DNA from: Thermus thermophilus HB8
Lineage (GTDB): Bacteria > Deinococcota > Deinococci > Deinococcales > Thermaceae
Reading direction: 5' to 3'
DNA length: 64,000 bases
Assembly (NCBI RefSeq): GCF_000091545.1
Contig: NC_006461.1
Coordinates: forward strand, 1,772,304 to 1,836,303
In this document: positions 33,995 through 42,394 of the stretch, in pieces
How the letters are laid out: each line of letters starts with the position of its first letter
Position numbering within the stretch: the first letter of the stretch is position 1
Notes under the pieces: generated by a model
The model's input: only the letters and a program-made list of their open reading frames with translations
Told to the model about the DNA's origin: nothing
Databases searched by the model: none
Program-made: the position numbers and the translations under genes

Positions 33995-34554
33995 CGGCGC
34001 TTCTTCACCAGCCACCCCTCCTCCTTGATCCCCTCCCGGGCGTTCACCACCCGGGCCAGGACGAAGAGGAGGTCGGAAAGCCGGTTCAGGTAGCGGATCA
34101 CCTCGGGGTTCACCGGCTCCTCCCGGCTCAAGGCCACCGCCTTGCGCTCGGCGCGGCGCACCACGGTGCGGGCGAGGTGAAGCGCGGCCGCCGCCGGGTG
34201 CCCTCCCGGGAGGATAAAGCCTTGGAAGGGGGGGCTTTCCTCCTGGTAGCGGTCAATGGCCTCCTCGAGGGCCCTCACGTCCTCGGCGTCCATGCGGGCG
34301 ATGTTCTTCTCGTAGGGGCTTCCCATGCGGGTCGCGAGGTCCGCCCCCAGGTCAAAGAGGGCGTTTTGAAGGCGCTCCAGGAGGTCGTGGAGGTCCCGGT
34401 GCTTCCCGGGGAGGAGGCTTCGGGCGAGGCCGATGGCGCTGTTGGCCTCGTCCACGGTGCCGTAGGCCTCCACCCGGGGATGGGCCTTCACCACCCGCTC
34501 GGCCCCGTAAAGGCCGGTCTCCCCCGCGTCTCCTGTCCTGGTGTAGATCTTCAT
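33991..34554 (-). CDS. Cob(I)alamin adenosyltransferase, PduO type
   Basis: A 187-residue helical-bundle enzyme that adenosylates corrinoid cobalt to make coenzyme B12. Family motifs: N-terminal YTRTGDAGETGLYGAERV (ATP phosphate loop), VEAYGTVDEANSAIGLAR, ALHLARTVVRRAERKAVAL with the ATP-binding RxxxR region, and YLNRLSDLLFVLAR. Usually used in salvage or in service of a B12-dependent mutase. It lies alone, downstream of tRNA-Arg and its terminator. Confidence 0.92.
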   Translation of the reverse strand: MKIYTRTGDAGETGLYGAERVVKAHPRVEAYGTVDEANSAIGLARSLLPGKHRDLHDLLERLQNALFDLGADLATRMGSPYEKNIARMDAEDVRALEEAIDRYQEESPPFQGFILPGGHPAAAALHLARTVVRRAERKAVALSREEPVNPEVIRYLNRLSDLLFVLARVVNAREGIKEEGWLVKKRR

Positions 34555-34576
34555 GGCCCCATTCTAGGGGTAAAGC

Positions 34577-34607
34577 GAAGCCCCCTGGGGTTCTCCCAGG
34601 GGGCTTC
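34577..34607 (-). terminator. Hairpin after tRNA-Arg
   Basis: A 13-bp perfect stem (34577-34589 with 34595-34607, 5-base loop), 6 bases after the tRNA 3' end, followed on the minus strand by GCTTTACC. A strong hairpin with a weak T-run; probable terminator. Confidence 0.7.
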
Positions 34608-34613
34608 GGCCTT

Positions 34614-34690
34614 TGGCGGGCCCGGGAGGATTCGAACCCCCGACCTGCTGATCCGTAGTCAGCCGCTCTATCCAGCTGAGCTACGGGCCC
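34614..34690 (-). tRNA. tRNA-Arg (anticodon ACG)
   Basis: Acceptor GGGCCCG / CGGGCCC, anticodon stem GCTGA / TCAGC around CTACGGA (ACG, read as ICG), T-loop TTCGAAT, discriminator G and encoded CCA. Length 77. Confidence 0.95.
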
Positions 34691-34733
34691 AAGCCAACCT
34701 CAACCATAGCATGCCGGAAAGCCCCTGTCAATA

Positions 34734-34955
34734 ATGGAAGGCGTGCGGGAAAGGCGCCTGGAAGCCCTCCTCCTCCAGGCCCTGGGACAAGAGCGCACCT
34801 TGGAGGAACTCCACGCCGCCCTCAAACCCCTGCACCCGGGCCTCACCAAGGCCCGCCTGTTCGCCCTCCTGGTGCGGCTGAAGCGGGAGGGGAAGGTGGC
34901 CTTCCAAGGGGGTCGCTTTAGGCTAGCGGGGAAAGACCAGGGTGCGGACCCCTAG
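34734..34955 (+). CDS. Small winged-helix-like hypothetical protein
   Basis: A 73-residue basic/helical protein: RERRLEALLLQALGQERTLEELHAAL, then LTKARLFALLVRLKREGKVAFQGGRFRL, which has the helix-turn-helix plus beta-wing rhythm (RLKREGKVxFxGGRF) of winged-helix DNA-binding proteins. Not recognised further. It begins just downstream of the divergent tRNA-Arg. A short protein-like ORF on the other strand overlaps its last 33 bases. Confidence 0.5.
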   Translation: MEGVRERRLEALLLQALGQERTLEELHAALKPLHPGLTKARLFALLVRLKREGKVAFQGGRFRLAGKDQGADP

Positions 34956-35072
34956 GCCGTCCGAGAGCTGGACCTCAAAGGCTCCGCCCTGGGGAAGCCC
35001 CTCCAGGGCGAAGCGGCTCTCCCCACCCCGGTGCCAGAGGCCGAGGGCGGTGCGGGTGCCGTCTTCGGCCAA
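34923..35072 (-). pseudogene. Possible gene remnant, 49 codons
   Basis: The region between the winged-helix gene and proB on the minus strand translates into a protein-like stretch (RTALGLWHRGGESRFALEG, QGGAFEVQLSDGLGVRTLVF) that resembles a beta-sandwich C-terminal end. It has only a TTG start and an upstream stop, so it may be a leftover of a longer gene. Low confidence. Confidence 0.25.
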
Positions 35073-35102
35073 GTGGTGAGGGAGGTGCTATCCTGGGCCT
35101 TA

Positions 35103-36215
35103 ATGCGCCCGGGGCTTTCGGCCAAGCGCCTGGTGGTCAAGGTGGGAAGCGCCGTCCTCACAGGGGAAAGGGGCCTGGACCTCGAGGCCATGGCCGAGAT
35201 CGCCCGCCAGGTGGCCGCCCTGAGGGAGGAAGGCCGGGAGGTGGTCCTCGTCTCCTCGGGGGCGGTGGCGGCGGGAATGCGACGGCTCGGGCTAAAGGAG
35301 CGCCCCAAGGACATGCCCAAGAAGCAGGCCCTCGCCGCCCTCGGCCAGCCCCTCCTCATGGCCTTCTGGCAAGAGGCCTTCGCCCCCTTCGGCCTTCCCG
35401 TGGCCCAGGTCCTCCTCACCGCCGAGGACCTCTCCTCCAGGAGCCGCTACCTGAACGCCAAGGCCACCTTGCGGGCCCTCCTGGACCTGGGGGCCATACC
35501 CGTGATCAACGAAAACGACACCGTGGCCTTTGAGGAGATCCGCTTTGGGGACAACGACCAGCTCTCCGCCCGGGTGGCGGCCCTGGTGGAGGCGGGCCTC
35601 CTCGCCCTCCTCTCCGATGTGGACGCCCTCTACGAGGAGGACCCCAAGAAAAACCCCCAGGCCCGCCCCATCCCCGAGGTGGAGTCCGTGGAGGCGGTTT
35701 TGGCCCACGCCGGAGAGGAAAACCCGCTAGGAAGCGGGGGGATGAAGAGCAAGCTCCTCGCCGCCCGCATCGCCGGTAGGGTGGGGATCCCCACCCTGCT
35801 TCTCCCCGGGAAGCGGCCAGGGGTCCTCCTCCAAGCCCTCTCCGGGGCCCCCCTGGGCACCTACTTCCACGCGCGGCGGCGCTACCGGGGGGAAAAGGCC
35901 TGGCTTTTTGGCCTCCTCCGCCCCAAGGGGGAGCTCGTCCTGGACCGGGGGGCGGTGCGGGCCTTAAAGGAGCGGGGAGCGAGCCTGCTTCCCGCCGGGG
36001 TTAAGGAGGTGCGGGGGAGGTTCTCCCGGGGCGAGGCGGTCCGCCTCCTCTCGGAGGAGGGCGAGGAGGTGGGGGTGGGGCTCGCCAACTACGCCTCGGA
36101 GGAGATCGCCCGCATCAAGGGGCGGCGGAGCGCGGAGATTGAGGCCGTCCTGGGCTACCGCTACACCGAGGAGGTGGTCCACCGGGACCACCTCGCCTTG
36201 AAGGAGGAGGCATGA
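35103..36215 (+). CDS. proB: Glutamate 5-kinase
   Basis: The first enzyme of proline synthesis, phosphorylating glutamate. The 370-residue protein has an amino acid kinase domain (LVVKVGSAVLT, VVLVSSGAVAAGM, VINENDTVAFEE, LLSDVDALYEEDP, GSGGMKSKLLAA) and a C-terminal PUA domain (about residues 280-365, RGRFSRGEAVRL). I chose ATG 35103 (MRPGLSAKRLVVKVG); the upstream extension of the frame has no support. It overlaps proA by 4 bases. Confidence 0.96.
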   Translation: MRPGLSAKRLVVKVGSAVLTGERGLDLEAMAEIARQVAALREEGREVVLVSSGAVAAGMRRLGLKERPKDMPKKQALAALGQPLLMAFWQEAFAPFGLPVAQVLLTAEDLSSRSRYLNAKATLRALLDLGAIPVINENDTVAFEEIRFGDNDQLSARVAALVEAGLLALLSDVDALYEEDPKKNPQARPIPEVESVEAVLAHAGEENPLGSGGMKSKLLAARIAGRVGIPTLLLPGKRPGVLLQALSGAPLGTYFHARRRYRGEKAWLFGLLRPKGELVLDRGAVRALKERGASLLPAGVKEVRGRFSRGEAVRLLSEEGEEVGVGLANYASEEIARIKGRRSAEIEAVLGYRYTEEVVHRDHLALKEEA

Positions 36216-37453
36216 CGGCAACAAGCCTTTGGGAACTGGCGGAGCGCGCGCGCAAGAGGCTTTCCGAGATCGCGAAGGGGAACCGGGACCGGGCCCTTCT
36301 CGCCATGGCGGACCTCCTCGAGGCCCGCTGGGAAGAGGTCCTGAGGGCCAACCGGGAAGACCTGGAGGAGGCGGAAAGAACGGGGCTTCCCAAGGCCAAG
36401 CTGGACCGGCTGGCCCTAAAGGAGAAGGACCTCAAGACCCTCACGGAGGGCCTGAGGCAGATCGCCCGCCTCCCCGACCCCCTGGGGCGGATAGAGGGCC
36501 TGGCCAAACGGCCGAACGGCCTGAGGGTGGGCAGGATGCGGGTGCCCCTGGGCCTCATCGGCTTCATCTACGAGGCGAGGCCCGGGGCCACGGTGGAGGC
36601 GGTCTCCGTGGCCCTGAAGGCGGGGAACGCCATGCTCCTCAGGGGGGGCAAGGAGGCCTTCCGCTCCAACCGGGCCCTGGTGGCCCTCTGGCACGAGGCC
36701 CTGGGAGAGGCGGGCCTTCCCGAGGAGGCGGTCACCCTCGTCCCCACCACCGACCGGGAGGCCGTCTTGGAGATGTGCCGATTGGAGCTCCTAGACCTCC
36801 TTATCCCGAGGGGAGGGGAGGAGCTTATAAGGCTTGTCCAAAGAGAGGCCCGGGTTCCCGTTTTGGCCCACGCCAAGGGGGTGAACCACCTTTACGTGGA
36901 CAAGAAGGCGGACCTCTCCATGGCCCTCCGCCTCGCCCTAAACGGCAAGACCCAGCGCCCCGCGGTGTGCAACGCCCTCGAGACCGTCCTGGTGCACGAG
37001 AAGGTGGCGGAGGCCTTCCTCCCCAGGCTGGAAAAGGCCATGCGGGAAAAAGGGGTGGAGCTCAGGGCCTGCCCTAGGGCCCTTCCCCTCCTCAAAGAGG
37101 CGGTCCCCGCCCGGGAGGACGAGTGGGACCGGGAGTACCTGGACCTCGTCCTCAGGGTCAAGGTGGTCTCGGGGCTGGAAGAGGCCCTCGCCCACATCGC
37201 CCGCTACGGCTCCCGCCACACCGAGGCCATCTGCACCGAGGACCCCAAGGCGGCTTGGCGCTTCCTGGAGGAGGTGGACGCGAGCCTGGTCCTCTGGAAC
37301 GCCTCCACCCGCTTCAACGACGGGTTTGAGCTGGGGCTTGGGGCGGAGATCGGCATCAGCACCTCCAAGCTCCACGCCTACGGCCCCATGGGGCCCATGG
37401 AGCTCACCACCCTCAAGTGGGTGGCCCTAGGGGAGGGCCAGGAGCGCACGTGA
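36212..37453 (+). CDS. proA: Glutamate-5-semialdehyde dehydrogenase (gamma-glutamyl phosphate reductase)
   Basis: A 413-residue ALDH-fold reductase acting after ProB: RVGRMRVPLGLIGFIYEARPG, LKAGNAMLLRGGKEAFRSN, catalytic Cys in QRPAVCNALETVLVHE (shortened: AVCNALET) and the C-terminal ELGLGAEIGISTSKLHAYGPMG. ATG 36212 overlaps the proB stop (ATGA), so the two are a coupled proBA operon producing pyrroline-5-carboxylate. Confidence 0.97.
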   Translation: MTATSLWELAERARKRLSEIAKGNRDRALLAMADLLEARWEEVLRANREDLEEAERTGLPKAKLDRLALKEKDLKTLTEGLRQIARLPDPLGRIEGLAKRPNGLRVGRMRVPLGLIGFIYEARPGATVEAVSVALKAGNAMLLRGGKEAFRSNRALVALWHEALGEAGLPEEAVTLVPTTDREAVLEMCRLELLDLLIPRGGEELIRLVQREARVPVLAHAKGVNHLYVDKKADLSMALRLALNGKTQRPAVCNALETVLVHEKVAEAFLPRLEKAMREKGVELRACPRALPLLKEAVPAREDEWDREYLDLVLRVKVVSGLEEALAHIARYGSRHTEAICTEDPKAAWRFLEEVDASLVLWNASTRFNDGFELGLGAEIGISTSKLHAYGPMGPMELTTLKWVALGEGQERT

Positions 37454-37512
37454 GGCGGGAAGGCTCCGTGGCCCGGGCCTGGGACCCCGAGGGCGCGGAG
37501 GGGTAGGGGGCC

Positions 37513-38310
37513 TTGCTTAGGCGCTTTTACCGCCTCTACCAGGAGGCCCACGTCCCCTTCTTCGCCGCGGCCCTCGCCTACTACGCCCTCCTCTCCCTCA
37601 TGCCCCTCCTCTTCCTCCTGGTGGGCCTCTTCGGCTTCCTTCTCTCGGGAAACCCCGCCCTAAGGACCGAGGTCTTCCAGGCCCTCACCGAGCTCACCCT
37701 GGCCCTCTTCCCCGCCCGCCCCGAGATGGCCCAAAGCCTCCTGGACTTCCTCACCCGGGGCGCCTTCCCCCTGACCTTGGGAAGCGGCCTCCTCCTCCTC
37801 TGGTCGGGAAGCAACTTTTTCGCCGCCCTGAGCTACGCCCTGGGCCTGATCTTCGGCCGCCCGCCCGGGGTGCGAAGCCGCCTCCTCGCCCTGGTCACGC
37901 CCTTCCTTCTGGGCCTAGGCCTCATCCTCCTCGCCCTCCTCGGCCTCGCCCTGGGGTTTCTCGCCCGCTTCCTCCCCCAAGGGCTTCAAGGCCTCTTGGG
38001 GCCCTTGGAGGAACTCGTTCCCTTATCCACCGCCTTCCTCCTTTTTCTCCTCACCTACGCCCTCCTCCGGGGCAGCGGAGGCCTTAGGACCCTCCCTCCC
38101 CTCGCCGCCGGGGCGGGGGTGGCGACCCTCCTCTTTGAAGGCATCCGCCTCGGGCTCCCCAGGCTCCTCCCCCGCTCCCAGTACGAGCTCCTCTACGGCC
38201 CCTTGGCGGGCTTCGTCCTGGCCCTGCTCGGCCTCTACCTCATCCTCCTCGCCCTCCTCGTGGGCGCCGTGGCGGCGCGGGTCCTGGAAGAGGCCCGCGA
38301 GGCGGGCTGA
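37513..38310 (+). CDS. YihY/BrkB-type inner-membrane protein
   Basis: A 265-residue polytopic protein with six predicted helices; FFAAALAYYALLSLMPLLF at the N-terminus and LPRSQYELLYGPLAGFVLALL near the C-terminus are characteristic of the YihY/BrkB family (once called ribonuclease BN, wrongly). Function unknown, perhaps transport or envelope. The start is TTG at 37513, 59 bases after proA, with no strong ribosome site. Its TGA stop forms the loop of a 14-bp hairpin. Confidence 0.85.
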   Translation: MLRRFYRLYQEAHVPFFAAALAYYALLSLMPLLFLLVGLFGFLLSGNPALRTEVFQALTELTLALFPARPEMAQSLLDFLTRGAFPLTLGSGLLLLWSGSNFFAALSYALGLIFGRPPGVRSRLLALVTPFLLGLGLILLALLGLALGFLARFLPQGLQGLLGPLEELVPLSTAFLLFLLTYALLRGSGGLRTLPPLAAGAGVATLLFEGIRLGLPRLLPRSQYELLYGPLAGFVLALLGLYLILLALLVGAVAARVLEEAREAG

Positions 38311-38324
38311 GCCCGCCTCGCGGG
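38294..38324 (+). terminator. Hairpin whose loop is the stop codon
   Basis: CCCGCGAGGCGGGC, loop TGA, then the perfect complement: a 14-bp stem with a 3-base loop made of the stop codon of the YihY-like gene. No T-run follows. It may end the transcript or protect its 3' end. Confidence 0.5.
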
Positions 38325-38355
38325 ACCGGGCGCAAGCCGGCACGGAACGGCGCGC

Positions 38356-38383
38356 AAAACCCCCACCGCGGCCGCGGTGGGGG
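38356..38383 (-). terminator. Terminator of the cytochrome bc operon
   Basis: A perfect 24-bp palindrome (38360-38383) followed by TTTT on the minus strand, 17 bases after the cytochrome b stop. Confidence 0.75.
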
Positions 38384-38399
38384 CGAAGGCGGGCAGGGG

Positions 38400-39662
38400 C
38401 TAAAGGGCCTCTCCCTCCCGCGCCTTCCCGTAGAAGACCCGCATGAGCACGTAGGAAACCAGGAAGGTGAGGAGGGGCCCGCCCAGGACCAGGGTCCAGA
38501 GGACGGCGTTCTCGCCCAGGATGGAGCCCTGCTGCTGGAAGTCAATCTTGTACCCCGCGAGGCTCGCCATGAGGAAGAAGACGAGGAGGGCCAGGACGGC
38601 GCTGGTCCGCACGGGGTGCTCCGAGGGAAGCTCCATGTAGCGCATCTTGTCCTTGCGGGTGTCCACGAAGGGGAGAAGGACCGCCACCAGGCCGAGGATC
38701 CCGGGGACCACGACGCCCCCGATGAACTCCGGCCCGATGGTGGCCCCGAAGAGGCGGAACTCCCAGCTGGAGGGGATGATCTGGAGCAGCCCGTAGAGCC
38801 AGAGGAAGTACCAGTCGGGCTTCACCTGGGGGGTCTGGGGCGTGGGCGGGCCAAAGGCCTCCACGGGGTGGGCCAGGAAGGCACCGGCGATGATGGTCAG
38901 GATGCCCACGTAAAGGGCGAAGAGGATGAGCATCATGACCATCTGCTGAGGGTACATGGGCACGCCCAGGATCTTCCCCGGGGCCACGCGCTCGGCGTAG
39001 CGGGGCTGGGTGTGCTTCTGCTTGATCATGATGGCGAGGTGGAGCCCGATGAGGGCCATGAGCCCGAGGGGAAGCCAGAGGACGTGGAGGCTAAAAAGCC
39101 TAGGGATGGACTTCTCCGAGCCCGGGAACTCCCCGGCGAACATCAGGTCGGCCAGGGCGCCCCCGATCCACGGGATGGAGTGGGCGATGCCGTAGCCGAT
39201 GCGGGTGGCGGTCACGGCGTAGTTGTCGTAGGGCAGGGCGTACCCGGTGAAGGCGGTGACCACGGTGAGGCCCAGAAGGCCGAGGCCCACCAGGTAGTTG
39301 AGCTCCCGGGGCTTCTTGTAGGCCCCCGAGAGGAGGATCCGGAGCATGTGCAAAAAGGCCGCGGCGATCATCACGTGGGCCGACCAGTGGTGGAGGCTCC
39401 GGATCACGGCGCCGAAGGGGAGGCTGTCTATGTAGAGGACGCTGGCGTAGGCCGCGGGCACGGTGCGCCCGTCGGCAAGCCGCACCTCCCGGATGGAAGG
39501 CTCGTAGTTCAACGTGAGGAAGACCCCGGTGAGGACCAGGACCACGAAGGCGAAGAGGGTGATCTCCCCGAGGAAGAAGGAGTGGTGGACGGGGAAGGCC
39601 TTGCGCAAAACCTTGTGGTATAGGCCCCTGAGGTCTAAGCGCTCGTCAAGCCACCGGTACAT
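38400..39662 (-). CDS. fbcB: Cytochrome b of the bc complex
   Basis: A 420-residue membrane protein with two heme-ligating histidine pairs (HHWSAHVMIAAAFLHMLR region and HVLWLPLGLMALIGLHLAI region), and the quinol-oxidation-site segment PDWYFLWLYGLLQ (PEWY variant). It has the full-length b-type layout with eight helices plus an extended C-terminus. It carries electrons from quinol across the membrane as part of complex III. Fourth gene of the operon c1-X-Rieske-b, 9 bases after the Rieske gene. Confidence 0.94.
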   Translation of the reverse strand: MYRWLDERLDLRGLYHKVLRKAFPVHHSFFLGEITLFAFVVLVLTGVFLTLNYEPSIREVRLADGRTVPAAYASVLYIDSLPFGAVIRSLHHWSAHVMIAAAFLHMLRILLSGAYKKPRELNYLVGLGLLGLTVVTAFTGYALPYDNYAVTATRIGYGIAHSIPWIGGALADLMFAGEFPGSEKSIPRLFSLHVLWLPLGLMALIGLHLAIMIKQKHTQPRYAERVAPGKILGVPMYPQQMVMMLILFALYVGILTIIAGAFLAHPVEAFGPPTPQTPQVKPDWYFLWLYGLLQIIPSSWEFRLFGATIGPEFIGGVVVPGILGLVAVLLPFVDTRKDKMRYMELPSEHPVRTSAVLALLVFFLMASLAGYKIDFQQQGSILGENAVLWTLVLGGPLLTFLVSYVLMRVFYGKAREGEAL

Positions 39663-39671
39663 GCTTCCCTC

Positions 39672-40307
<636 letters not shown>

Positions 40308-40312
40308 TCACC

Positions 40313-40795
40313 TCACCAGGGAAACTCGCTCTTCTCCTCCTCGGTGATCACCTCTTCCCGGCCGAAGAAGCGGCGGTAGATCCCGAAGAGGGCCGCCACC
40401 ACCAGGCTGATGGACCCGAAGATGAGGCCCTGGAGCCAGGTGGGGTTGTGCCCGGTCTGGGCGGCGTAGACGAGAAGCCGCACGAAAAAGCCGGAAAGGG
40501 CGGTGAGGAGGAGGACCAGGATGACGCCCGCGGCCACGGGGGCGGTGGAGGGGGTGGGAAAGTGGCGGCCCGGGCGGAGCTCTATACCCTCAAGCCAGTA
40601 GGAGACCAAGCCCATGAGCCCGTAGAGAAGCAGGACCGCCCCGAAGGCCATGAGCCCGATCTGGCCCACGGAAAGCTCCTGGGGGACGTGGCCCAGGAGG
40701 CGGGCGATGTGGCGGCCGTCCAGGTAGGCGGCGTAGAAGAGGCCGGCCGCCAGGATCAGGGCAAAGGTGGGCAGGATGGGGTCGTTGCGGTACAT
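40313..40795 (-). CDS. fbcX: Small membrane subunit of the bc complex
   Basis: A 160-residue membrane protein with about four helices (FALILAAGLFYAAYL, GLMAFGAVLLLYGLMGLV, GVILVLLLTALSGFFVRLL, IFGSISLVVAALFGIY) and no cofactor motifs. Its position between cytochrome c1 and Rieske genes matches the extra subunit described in the Thermus fbcCXFB operon (recalled). ATG 40795 starts MYRNDPILP; the longer upstream frame lies inside the c1 gene. Likely a structural subunit. Confidence 0.82.
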   Translation of the reverse strand: MYRNDPILPTFALILAAGLFYAAYLDGRHIARLLGHVPQELSVGQIGLMAFGAVLLLYGLMGLVSYWLEGIELRPGRHFPTPSTAPVAAGVILVLLLTALSGFFVRLLVYAAQTGHNPTWLQGLIFGSISLVVAALFGIYRRFFGREEVITEEEKSEFPW

Positions 40796-40805
40796 CCTCC
40801 CTCCT

Positions 40806-41537
40806 TTACTCCACGGGGCCGAAGCTGTTGCCGAAGCTGTTGCGGATGTAGGTGGCCACGGCGATGAGCTCCTCCTCGCTGAAGTTGGCCCCCACGGCGG
40901 GCATGGCCCCACGGCCGTTCTTGACGATGTCAAGGATCATCTGGGCGTCCTGGAGGTTGGGGTTGCCCGCCAGGGCGGGGAAGGCGGGGGGCATGCCCTG
41001 GCCGTTCGCCTGGTGGCAGGCGGCGCAGTTCGCCTCGTAGATGGCCTTGCCCTTCTCCATGAGGGCGGGGTCCACCCCCGCGGGCGCCGCCGCCTCCTGG
41101 CCACCCCCGTGGGCCTGGGCCTCCTGGGCGGGCGGGGCCACCTCCTCCGCGATCCGCTCCGCGGCCGGAGAGAGGGCGAAGTAGCTCCAGATGCCGCCCA
41201 GCACCACCACGGCGGCCACGGCGTACCAGAGGGGGTTGAAGCGGGGGGTTTCCACGGGGAGCTCCGGCTCGCCCACGTGCATGCGGAGCTCCACCTCCCC
41301 CGCCACCTCGCCCCCCTCGTCCACGCCGAGGACGAGGACGTCGGGGTAGTTATTGACGGTGAAGGGGATGACCCGGATCTCCTGGCCTCCGCCGCGGAAG
41401 TGGGTCACCACCCTCAGGGTGTGCTCCCCGTCGGGGAGGTTCCGGGTGTCCAGCTTCCACCGATAGGGGGGCTCTTTCAGCACGGCGACAGGCTCCGTCC
41501 CCTGGTCCAGGTAGACTTCAATACGGTCTACGATCAT
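40806..41537 (-). CDS. fbcC: Cytochrome c1-type subunit of the bc complex
   Basis: A 243-residue protein: an N-terminal beta-rich domain (about residues 1-85), one membrane helix (NPLWYAVAAVVVLGGIW), a Pro/Ala linker and a C-terminal c-type cytochrome domain with CAACH (heme attachment) and a later AMPAV Met ligand region. This arrangement differs from canonical cytochrome c1, where the anchor is C-terminal. I chose ATG 41537 (GGGAGG 4 bases upstream). First gene of the operon fbcC-X-F-B. Confidence 0.9.
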   Translation of the reverse strand: MIVDRIEVYLDQGTEPVAVLKEPPYRWKLDTRNLPDGEHTLRVVTHFRGGGQEIRVIPFTVNNYPDVLVLGVDEGGEVAGEVELRMHVGEPELPVETPRFNPLWYAVAAVVVLGGIWSYFALSPAAERIAEEVAPPAQEAQAHGGGQEAAAPAGVDPALMEKGKAIYEANCAACHQANGQGMPPAFPALAGNPNLQDAQMILDIVKNGRGAMPAVGANFSEEELIAVATYIRNSFGNSFGPVE

Positions 41538-41616
41538 CTCGCCTCCCTCTCGTGAAAAGGGGCGCAAGACCCCACCTCACCACTATACGACCCCTCGGCC
41601 AAGGACAGATGTCCCG

Positions 41617-42393
41617 TCACGGGGCGAGGAGGGCGGCAAGCCGCTCCACGCTCCGCCGCACCCCCTCGGGGCCGCCCACCACCTCCAAGGCGGCCGTGCC
41701 GGAAAACCCCCGGAGGAAGGGGGCAAGCCCCTCCCAGGGGACGCGCCCCGAGCCCACGGGGAGGTGGTCGTCCCGCCGCCCGTGGTTGTCGTGGAGGTGG
41801 AGGTGGAGAAGCCGGTCCCCCAGGGCCTCGAGGTAGCGGAAAGGCCCCTTGGGCCCGAGCTCCACCAGGGCGTGCCCCACGTCCAGGCAGAACCCGAAGT
41901 GGGGGTGGCGCTCCAGAAGGCGGCGGAGTTCCTCCGGACCCCGGACGAGGTCCTGCTCCCAGAGGGCCAGGTTCTCCAGGGCCACGGGGATGGGCGGGTC
42001 GCGGAGGAGGGCGAGGGTCTCCTCCAGGGCCTCCCAGGCAAGCCGCTCCGCCACGGGGTGGCGCACGGGGATGAGGCCCGTGTGCAGCACCCCCACCTTC
42101 GCCCCCAAGGCCTCCCCGAACTCCAGGGCCCGGAGAAGCCGCTCCTGGGAGAGCTTGCGGACGCTCGGGATGAGGCTCGCCGGGTTCAGCTCCACGAAGG
42201 GGAGGTGGAGGGTGAAGCCCACGCCCAAGGCCTCCCCCGTGGCCCTAAGCTCCCGCGCCCCCGGAAGGGGAAAGGCTTCGTGGAGGTCGTAGGCCACCTC
42301 CAGGTCCAGGCCGAGCTCCGCCGCCAAGGGAAAGGCGGCCTCGTAGTCCAGCTCCGCGTTGAAGGGGGTAAAGCCGAGGCGCATCCTTCCCAT
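41617..42393 (-). CDS. Xylose-isomerase-like TIM-barrel protein
   Basis: A 258-residue protein with the metal-dependent TIM-barrel pattern of sugar isomerases/epimerases and AP endonuclease 2: VGFTLHLPFVELN, ALEFGEALGAKVGVLHTG, IPVALENLALWE, FGFCLDVGHALVE and LHLHLHDNHGRRDDHLPVG, giving candidate metal ligands Glu, Asp, His, His, Glu. It probably acts on a sugar or sugar-like substrate supplied by the transporter system encoded two genes upstream. ATG 42393 (AGGGG 4 bases upstream) or ATG 42384. Confidence 0.8.
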   Translation of the reverse strand: MGRMRLGFTPFNAELDYEAAFPLAAELGLDLEVAYDLHEAFPLPGARELRATGEALGVGFTLHLPFVELNPASLIPSVRKLSQERLLRALEFGEALGAKVGVLHTGLIPVRHPVAERLAWEALEETLALLRDPPIPVALENLALWEQDLVRGPEELRRLLERHPHFGFCLDVGHALVELGPKGPFRYLEALGDRLLHLHLHDNHGRRDDHLPVGSGRVPWEGLAPFLRGFSGTAALEVVGGPEGVRRSVERLAALLAP

Positions 42394-42394
42394 G

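Noticed and set aside
34952..35419. 155-codon minus-strand ORF over the proB start
   Set aside because: Antisense shadow of proB with low-complexity composition; proB has clear kinase motifs here.
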